64,000 bases of DNA from Pontederia crassipes (taxonomy: Eukaryota; Streptophyta; Magnoliopsida; Commelinales; Pontederiaceae), in NCBI GenBank assembly GCA_030549335.1, contig CM060198.1:54817995-54881994 (forward strand). The letters are read 5' to 3'. The notes below the pieces were generated by a model. That model was not told the DNA's origin, made no database searches, and saw only the letters and a program-made list of their open reading frames with translations. Made by a program: the position numbers and the translations under genes. Positions 50,883 to 60,500 of this stretch are shown here, in pieces; positions within the stretch are counted from its first letter, which is position 1; each line of letters opens with the position of its first letter.

Positions 50883-52742
50883 ATGGGCAAGGCCAGCAAG
50901 TGGCTCAGGAGCCTCCTAACAGGCAGGAAGGAGAAGGCTACGGGAAGCAAACCCTGTCCATTGCCGCTGGAGATGCACTCAGGTCCGGTCTTCTCTGTTC
51001 CCAGCAACCCCAGGGAGAAGAGGAGATGGAGCTTCCGGCGGTCGACCGCGAGGGACTCGAGTTCATCGGAACAGCAAGCTGCTGCGCTTGGACATTCTGA
51101 CTCGGAGGTCGAGGAGAAGAGGCATGCAAGGGCCATGACAGCGATCACCGCCACTGCGATGAAGCCGAAGTCCGCAGTCCCCACTAGAACAAATGCAGCA
51201 GAAGTGGCTGGCGCCGACGCGGCGCAAGCAGCTGCCGCTGTGCTGCTGCCGAAGTCCGCGTCCGCCAACGGAATAAATGCAGCGGAGACGACCGCAGCTG
51301 GTGGTACGTTTGCCGCAGCGCAAGCTGCCGTGATGCAGCTCAAGTCTGCGACCACCAGCAGAACAAATGCAGCAGAGGTGGGCGCTGCCATCAAAATTCA
51401 AGCTGTCTTCAGATCTTACTTGGTAAACTCGATATCCTTTTAGGCCTCGGCATATGCTGTTCAATGTTCGCTTTGACAAGAAATTATGGTTCCTTCCCTT
51501 CAGAAGATTTTAGACATAATTTCTTTTAAGAAGCAATAAAACCAAGAAATGCATGTAATCGATTCATCTTGCTGTACACAAGAACATGTATTGTGCTTGA
51601 AACCAAATGGGTCAGAGCATCTGAAATGAAGATTTCCAAATTGTCTCAGGCCAGGAAGGCACTTTGCGCACTGAAAGGCCTGGTGAAGCTGCAAGCCTTG
51701 GTGAGAGGGCATCTGGTCAGGAAGCAAGCCGCCGCCACGCTGCGCTGCATGCAGGCCTTGGTAAGGCTTCAAGCCAGGGCGCGAGTCCAGAGGATTCAAA
51801 TGCTCGGGGAAGCCCGGCAGCAGCAGCCGCCGTCACCGCCCTGCGACAGGAGGCCGCCGCAGCACTCCTGTCGACGATGTTTTTACGTACGTAGCCTTCA
51901 CCATGATCACCACTGTTTTCTCTTTGCATCTTCCACCAAAAGCAGGCTTACTTGGATCGAGCTGGTTGCTATAACTTACATCAGATTGAAACAATTAAGA
52001 ATGAGGTTTCGATTAGATCTTCTGACATGTGACAACTTATACCACGAAGGAAATGGACAAGAGCACGGAGGAGGACGCGAAGATCGTGGAGATGGATCTG
52101 GGCGAGGCATGCAGCAGCTTGAGGAGCACGAGTAGCTACTCGGTCACGCCTACCAAAAGGGACGTTGAGTACGGACAACAGTACGGATGTGGCCACGTCC
52201 GTAGTCTTTACAAGTCCGACGGCCAACAGCAGTTCTCGCCGGTTTCATCAGCTGTAACTGATGCCAGTCCGAGACCGTTCGGCCGGGCTCTAGGGGAGTC
52301 GCCGTCCTTGAGCACGGCGCAGGACAGCCCTCAGCAATCGTCGTCCAGGTCCGCGCACGACGGGAGGAGGTCCTCCGCTTCGCACCCGCCGGCGGCGACG
52401 GGAAACGTCCACCACCTGTTCTTCCCGAACTACATGGCCAACACTGAGTCGTCGAGAGCGAAAGTCCGGTCGCAGAGCGAGCCCAAGCGGCGGCCGGCGG
52501 ACGCATACGAGAGGCCTCCGAACAGGAGGAGGACGGGGCCGGCGGAAGGAACCAGAGGCGTTCCGAGGAGCTCTCGGATGCAGCGGTCGTCTTCGCACGT
52601 TGGATCGTCCGCCGACTACTACTGCTACCCCTGGCGCAGCAGCATCAAGCTGGACAGATCCAATGTGTCCCTCATGGAGAGCGAGTGCGGCTCTACAAGC
52701 ACAGTGCTCTCGAAGGCCATCTGCTACGATTACATAAACTAG
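50883..52742 (+). CDS. IQ67-domain (IQD) calmodulin-binding protein
   Basis: Three exons: 50883-51422, 51650-51886, 52050-52742; 489 residues. The [12 protein letters not shown] start is the family norm. The IQ67 domain spans about residues 168-234 and holds three IQ motifs ([41 protein letters not shown]). A phase-0 intron lies right after RSYL (residue 180), the conserved IQD position. The C-terminal DUF4005 stretch is visible ([20 protein letters not shown]). IQD proteins are basic scaffolds that bind calmodulin and microtubules and influence cell shape. The exon 2/3 junction ([12 protein letters not shown]) uses acceptor ACGAAG, chosen because it restores the family's YEMD-STEE sequence; it is the weakest splice call. 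Residues 95-168 contain a tandem alanine-rich repeat. Confidence 0.92.
51162..51400 (+). repeat. In-frame tandem repeat in the IQD exon 1
   Basis: Units start with CCGAAGTCC at 51165, CCGAAGTCC at 51249 and CTCAAGTCT at 51339 (84 and 90 nt apart). At protein level they read [24 protein letters not shown] and [12 protein letters not shown], each followed by an Ala-rich linker. Confidence 0.75.
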
Positions 52743-52773
52743 AAGAACTGTCAACTTTTTGTTGGTCCTGCGA

Positions 52774-52774
<1 letters not shown>

Positions 52775-52804
<30 letters not shown>
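52775..52804. repeat. (CT)n microsatellite in the IQD 3' UTR
   Basis: Fifteen CT units starting about 33 nt after the stop codon. Confidence 0.9.
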
Positions 52805-52808
<4 letters not shown>

Positions 52809-54225
52809 GCTGCTGATGTTAACTGCACATAGAACTATTGCAGCCATGAAAGCGCAGACGAAGCTTAGAAAAGCTTCAGTTGATAACATCTGAAGGCATT
52901 TGTTATGCTCGAGGCTTTTTTTTTTTTTGTGTGTCAACATTTTGGGTTGAATTTGTTTACTACTTTTGAGTGTTTGTTTTTTGAAATTTGTCGAGTTTGT
53001 AGTAGAAGGCTTCATTAAACTTTGCCATTGTATCAATTTATTTGTTGATCGATGAAGTTTATATGTTTTGCCATAAAATTAACGCTTCAAATTAATTGCC
53101 TCTTCCGCACTTGAATTAACACAAAATAAACATGAACTCCATATCATGTAAGACGACGAGCCATGAGGTCCTCGTATTTACATATAACCCCCTAATTATT
53201 TTATTTTAGAATATAAAAATATTTTTATTTCTGCTTGTCTAATGATACTTGTTTAGAATTGATTGCAGACTGTGTAACATCTTAAAACATTTTCTAAACA
53301 AAAAAACTCGTAAATAACTAAAAGAAAATTCTAGGAGAGCTAAATTACTGAGATTTATCATAATAAAAGTGAACAAATCTGGCTATAATTTTAATGATGA
53401 GTTTAAGACAAGTTACACTGAGTAAAAGAAAAAAAAAAGATAATTCAAACTCTTAAGACTCATAGAAACCGGATCATGCTCCTGGGTTATGTCGTTTATT
53501 CTCTTTGTAATTGAAAAAAATAAATCCGATCTCTCTAATCCTAATCCTTTACATTACATAATTATTAATCTTAATAAAACTGAAAATACAATTCGACCCA
53601 AATAAAGAATATAATTATAAAAAAATACAAAAAAGGTTGAAATAGTATTTCTTGCAAACGTTAAAAAACAACAATGAGATATGAGAAAAAAGACTACATA
53701 TAAATCTCTAAAATTTGATCACATACAATTCTTTCTCGGGTTATTTCCAACACCACTTGAAGTATAATTTTTTTCTCAGGTAATTTAATATAATTTACAA
53801 ATTTTAGTCTCCAAATTTATTTGACAGTTAGGTCCACTTAACTTTAATATAAATTTCGTTAAGTTCTTTTTCTAATAAATATGAAATGACTTTTTTGCCC
53901 CTTACTTTTTAATATAAGAAGTACAAAAATGAAAATATTGACATAAGCATAGTATTGCGTAAACATATTATTATCAATTAATATTTTTATCTGTATTAAT
54001 TATTTTTTATTGTAATATAAAACTAATGGTAAAAATGATATGTCACAATTAAATTTAGTTTAAATTTAATCAAATAATTTAAATATAAAATTATAATAAG
54101 TTTTATAAATAAAATTTATAAATTTATAATTTAAAATTAAATGTGAAAAAAAAGTTATATTTCAAAAAAAAAAAAGAAAAGAAAGAACATATAAGCTGTA
54201 AGCTCAAGGCCTACTAAACAACATT
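52805..54225. other. Intergenic DNA between IQD and RNL
   Basis: AT-rich, no gene seen. It contains fold-back element 4 (53757-54168). Confidence 0.5.
53757..54168. repeat. AT-rich fold-back element 4 (uninterrupted copy)
   Basis: The left arm (TTGAAGTATAATTTTTTTCT, TTTACAAATTTTAG) and right arm (TAAATTTATAATTTAAAAT, AAAGTTATATTTCAA) are inverted copies around a spacer with GCCCCTTACTTTTTAATATA. This is the same family as the element that received the MULE at 32242. Confidence 0.6.
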
Positions 54226-54305
54226 TGCTGATCTTAGTTGCCCGGGCGAAGGCTCAACTTAACATCTCGAGGCCTCGGCAGGCATGCATCGAAGTTACCA
54301 GTCGC

Positions 54306-54311
54306 GGCCCA
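54306..54311 (+). promoter_or_regulatory. Site II (TGGGCC/GGCCCA) element upstream of RNL
   Basis: GGCCCA directly followed by a TTTAAG TATA-like stretch, in GC-rich sequence about 290 bp before the chosen ATG. Site II motifs are common upstream of plant translation-related genes. Confidence 0.35.
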
Positions 54312-54597
54312 TTTAAGCGGAACCCCTTTGTTGCGGTGCGCGACGCCGCGACTGCGTGGCACGTCGACACGACAGCGGGCGGGCGAACGCCAACGCTGCG
54401 CCTTGTTGCTCTCCGCCCGGGGAACTCTACTTCTACTCAGCGCGCGGATGTCTTCTTCCTGCCCCTCCTCCCAAGCTCGTCTCCTCTTCTCCCTCGCCCT
54501 CAAGCTCCCCCTTCTCAGACCCTCCTGCTCCTCCCCCCTCCTCCGCCGCCACCCCGCACCGCCGTCCTCCGCCGTCGCCTCCTTCTCCTCTCCGGCG

Positions 54598-57500
54598 ATG
54601 CCTCGTTGGGTACTCGCTGCGCCGATCCCAATCCCGTATCCTACTCGGCGTACTGTGTCCTTCTTCTCATCCTTTCGCAATTCTGTCGCAGGGAAAGCGT
54701 CCGGGGAGACAGCAGCAGCAGTTTAGGGAGAATCCGCGGACGGCCGCCGCGGCGGGATCGCCTCCTCTTTCCCCGGTGGAATATTCTTCCCCGGCCGCGG
54801 ATGTCGCGGCTGTCGCTGAGGAGGTCGGGAGGCTGAACCTCGCCGGCGGGGTCTCCCCGCCACATCCCGTGCAGTTCGGTGGCTCGCCGCTTTCGCCCAA
54901 GGGCGGCGGATCAAAGAATCGGCGCGCCTCGGACGTTTGGGTCTGCAAGGGTTACGTCACTGCCAGCGGCTCCACGCCGAAGGCCGCAGGCGCGGCTGCG
55001 GTGGAAACAGAGAGAAGCGGCAGCTCCTCTCCCGAGTTGTCGAAGCTCTTCAAAGGAACGTTGGGCGCGGACTTCAATGTGGATAATTGCACGTTCTCAC
55101 GGGCGCAGGTTAGAGCGACGTTCTATCCGAAATTTGAGAATGAAAAATCAGACCAAGAGGTAAATATCTTAACCTTTTAAAGATTCTTTCTTTTGGAGTT
55201 CGTAATTGTTAGTTTTACCGGGGAATCAATGTGTAATGGGATACGACTACAAAAGACATTTTCAAAAGAGATATTGACAGATAAATTGCGACATTAAAGA
55301 GTATAGCTTCCGTTTCATGGTCCATGAGTTAATGCTGTTGACAAAGCCTTTTGGGCGTAGGTTACAACTTGTGTTATGCATGCTTGACATAGTGAATCCA
55401 GTATCCTTTGTATTATACATTATACCACGAAACTGCATCCTTACAAGTTTTTTTTTCTTTTTCTAGCGGCACATCCTCATAAGCTTCAAACAGTATTGTA
55501 GATCATCAAAAGTTCTTGGATATAAACTGATGATGCAAACTTTGTTCAATCACGAGTAAACTGAAACATGAGTTCTAAAGAGGCACATGCGTATCAGAAA
55601 ACATATACCAGTTAGTTCTGACACGTTATAAAGGGTGGAAAGTGTTAAAATAGGCCAAAGTTTTTTGGCCCGATCATAGAGTTTTTATTTGAGGATGCCT
55701 CCATTGTCATTTCAAAAGTACATTATTGTCACTCTATTTTATTGTTTTTGGACATCCTCAGTAATATTTAACTTTCTTATTTATATATCTCATTAGATCT
55801 TGGATTTGCATTTTAAACTTACTGATAAATGGTGCACTTGAATATTTTCAAGTTAATATTTTTATTATAAAATCTTTGCTGTAACCAATTAATTTATTTA
55901 ATTAGAAGGAAACAGATATTAATCCAAAATATTCTGACAATTAAATTTAATTTATGCTATCAATATTTTTATTATTGTATCCTATTTATATTTTACCTAT
56001 TTTAAGAATCTAAATGTAACAAACTCTTTTAATTTTACCTGATAATAAAAATATTTTGAACTAAAAGTTAATTAAAATGCTTGAGTTGTTAATAAAGAAA
56101 ATTTGAAAATAAATAAATAAAATTATTAATTAAAAGTTTAGTTATGTTATTATTTTTAAAAATATTACTTTTGAAATAAAGAATAATCAAAAGAAAACTT
56201 CAATAATGGGTAAAAAAACTTGGATTGACATTAGTGTTTTTGGTAGTCATAATTGCTCCAACAGCATTTGTATCATTGTCACGTGCTGGCATGCAAAACA
56301 CAATTTAAAGGTACCCAAGAATATGACAACCGAACTTCAAACTCTAAAGTCTAAACTTCAAACCTTTCCTAATCCATGTTCTATTACCATTGACCACTAT
56401 CATATGACAGCTCTTAACTTGGTTGCTCACTCTTAAATTTGAGATTATATAACTTCTTGTGAATGTAAGCTTCTTGTTGTGGATGTTTGGTGTATACCTC
56501 CTTTGTGTCATTCTATTGCCTTGGTAATTAATCATAGTGTTGGAAATCAGACTGCTTGAACCTGTTGGCCTTAGGTATACATATGATCTGTGGGGACATG
56601 GTGAATAGCTTTTATAAACTGACGATTATATTATCAATCTGTAATAGTTAATAGAACCAACTGGAAGAATCAAGTTAAATTACGCAGAATCTGGCATTCT
56701 TTGCCACATCTCTTTTGAACAGTATGTTGAAAGTTTGTGAATATAAGACCTGCGATGGTTTAGCATTTACATTGGTTTAATGGTAAACAATGTGATATGC
56801 CAAATCTTTCAGTTCAGAAATCCAGTACATTAAGTCCTGTAGTTCATAGTTGGCATATAATCATCTTATTCGAAGATGCTTTTCTCTCTGTACGATCACA
56901 ATTGACAAATACTTGGATCTGCTCAAGAGAGACTATTTCTTTCATTGTTAAAGTACCAAGTTCTAAGTGGGGAGGGTTGCTACACTCTCCTCCTTTATTA
57001 AAGGGGAAGACTTTCAATGCCCTTCCCCGCAGTGGAGGGTGAAGGGCTTTGTCGAACCCTGTTCAGCCTTTTTCGTAAATATCATCTACAAGCTTCGAAA
57101 CTATTTTTTGGATTAACTCAAATATATAAAATTAAACAATATAAATGATAAACACACAGTTAATCTATTTTTCTTCTAAAAAACAATTGATGTATTTTCA
57201 ATTTAAAATATCTTTAAGGATGTTCCAGTCATTGGGATATAAAAATTTATTTCGGTTTCCAACTGTTACAGCTAATTGTTATTACTCTCAAACGACTTAT
57301 TTTCAAAATTTATTTTATAACTTAAACATTAACCCACACTTAATGCTTATCAATGTTTTTAATGAATTAAGTCAAATGAGCCCTCAAAAGCTTATTAAAC
57401 TCTATATTTAATCTGTAATTAAGATAATTACATGATTGTTTTTCAGCAGAAAAATAATGTAAAGTTGATATTGAACCCAACTAACCAAAATTTTAAATTC

Positions 57501-60500
57501 TTTCTTACAACTTTTACTTGCCAAAAGTTTGGTTCATGAATCATGTGGAATTGAACTTAAGTTGATCTTAGAGGTCCTGGAAAAACAAGCTTAAACAGAT
57601 GAACTTAAGATAACTGTATAATCAGCGTTGAGCTAGTCCAAGCTTGAATTCTGCTAAGGAAGATTGACCAAAAATATGATTTTTGTGGCTCAGGTCCTGC
57701 TCAAATTGAGCCATGACCATAACTGAGAAAGTGTCGCATCTGTGAGAATTTTTATTATAAAAGCCTTTGGGCATACTCCTCTAACATTAATCGATTTTCA
57801 TACTGTAAATGGAACTGTTTCACCTTTTTGCATGTAATTGCCCTTGAACATTATCTCAGTAGTTCTGTCCTGAGAATATCTTTCCTTTGGCAATGATCCT
57901 AGATCTTGATGACGAATTCACCTTTTCATGTTTGCAAGTGTTTTTTCATCACATATCCAAGTTGCTATGTTGAAGAAATACATTAATTTGCCCCTTGCTT
58001 TATTTGTCAGATCAGGGCAAAGATGATAGAGATGGTCGCTCATGGCCTAGCTACCTTGGAGGTTAGCTGCTCTGTCCTTTCCATACTTATTTTCAGTTTA
58101 CCGCACTTCGCTGATAAAATCATTGGAAAGAAATACGATTTTGATTTCCCTGGTGGGATGATGCTTATTATAGCTTTCTTTCTATTAGGATATTGTGACT
58201 ATCAATTTTTCTTTTTTTCTTTTTTTTTTGTGAGACATGATAATACATAAACTAGTGCACCATCATTTTTAGAAGGCTGCACCATCATAATGCCATCTGA
58301 TTTTGAGTGTATTTATAATTTTTCTAGGTCTCCCTTAAACATTCTGGTTCCCTTTTTATGTATGCTGGCCATGAAGGTGGGGCTTATGCAAAAAACAGTT
58401 TTGGGAACATGTATGTTTCTAGACCTCCAATGTCTCAGTGTAATTTCTGCTTATCATTCGTTATTATTATCTTTCAAAGAAGAATATTGAGTGTACAATG
58501 CTTGGAACAGATATACTGCAGTTGGTGTATTTGTCTTAAGTAGAATGTTTCTTGAGGCGTGGGGAACTAAAGCAACAAAAATGCAAGCTGAGTTCAATGA
58601 TTTCCTTGAGGTATCACAATTCCAGCTATGGTCATCTAACTTTTCTTAGTTTCGTGTTCGCTGGAACACTTAAATATTTCATGACAATTTCATCTATAAC
58701 ATTTCAAGGAATGTACTTTGTTGTTCAAAACACTACACAATGATTTCATAATGGGATCATGAGAACTCCTGTTGCTATTTTTTGGCCAGGGAGATAAAAC
58801 AACAGGGGTTATTAAATCCCGAGAATTGAAATCATATTTTCTTTATGGAACAACAGCTGCACAGCAGCAGAGATTAATCTTTGCAGGTTGCAGAAGCCAA
58901 CCTGGTACAGTTGATGTATCAAAACTGACATGCATAGAGAGAAAAAAGTCCTGAAACAAAGTTTTCAAGCCAACCCAGCACTAGACAAATCTGCACTGGT
59001 GCTTGGAACAGGTCAAGGGTTAAAGGAAGAAGCAAATATATTTTTTAAGTTTGAAATTAATAATCAAAACAATTCTGCAGCATCCTTACTATAGTGTTTC
59101 ACTTATACTGCTTTCACCTTAACTAGGACTTTAAACAAAATAGGAAAGGAAGGCTCCTAATAGAAGAAAACAGAAAATTTTTTTTTTTGAGGAGAAGAAG
59201 GATGAGCACCAAGTTAGGGTGTCATCCGTAGATATATATCAACTATGCTGTGAAAGATGTACAAGTGTAGGCTCTCGCGAAGAGAGCGGCAAAAAGCTAA
59301 AAAAGTACAACCACTATCCGAGACCCCACTCCCGAAGAAGGAAAGAACAATGGTGTACAATATCGTCTATCTGAAATCTCTCCTCACAAAAAATAATCCG
59401 ATTGCGCTGGAGCCAAATAGCCCAGGCACAGGCAAGGAAGGTCGCTAAGAAAACTCTCCTCTGTGTCTGTCCATCACGAGCTCTGAGAAACTGCCAAAAT
59501 GCCTCTGCTGTATGAAAGGGCCTCCAACCAAGGCCAATCGCAACCAAACTGCACGTGCCACTGTGCAACCAAAAAATAGGTGTGAGAGCCTCCTAATAGA
59601 ATAAAATCTGAAATAGGAAAGAAAGACCCTCCTAATAGAAAAGAAAACAAAACTCAAGGTAACCCTCGAAATAGAAAATAAAATAAAACTCAAGCTAAAT
59701 AAAGATAACTAAGATTAGATTCCTAATCAGACCCTAACTTGGGCCCCAAGTTTTTTATGCAACTAAGGCATAACTCCTACATTATTCATTTCCATTGTGT
59801 TTTCTCGTTTTGTTACTTTGTCTTTCTTGGGTGCATATTTTCTCATGATCATATATACATGGATGACAACCAAACTGGTAGTCATCCTTTACCTTCTCAA
59901 AAAAAAAAAAAAATCTCATGATCAAAACATGCAGGAACAAAAATCTTGGTGGCATTCATTATGGATAGCTATTGGCATGGAGCATTCTCATGTTTTCCTT
60001 TTCTGAATAGCTGCATACATCTCCTTTAAATTTTTTTTACATAAAGTTTACATTGTGACCGTGGCCAAGCTGACTGGCACTTTGGTCACTGCAAGCAATC
60101 ATTCTATTGATCCATTAACTCGTAATTACCCCTCAGTAAATAGATTGTATTTGGTGGGTCAAGCATGTTCAAGAGAACTGAAGGCCTTAGTTACCATGAA
60201 TGTAACTCCTTTGTCCTACTAATGTTTGATTGTAAATTGAACTACAATCTACAATCTACTAATTTTTTTAGTGGCAACAACAACAACAACAACAATAAAG
60301 CCTTATCCCACTAGGTGGGGTCGGCTACATGGATCATACGACGCCATTCACAATATATTCGTTGATCCATGTTCATGAGATTCGACAGGGTTTTACGCTG
60401 GCTGTTGGGGCCTAACACAACTCTCTTCCTTTATCCGGGCTTGGGACCGGCTATAAATCATCGGCTATAATTTTTTTAGTGGCAACAACAACAACAACAA

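Noticed and set aside
52290-53036. 248-residue minus-strand frame
   Set aside because: Antisense shadow of the GC-rich last exon of the IQD gene.
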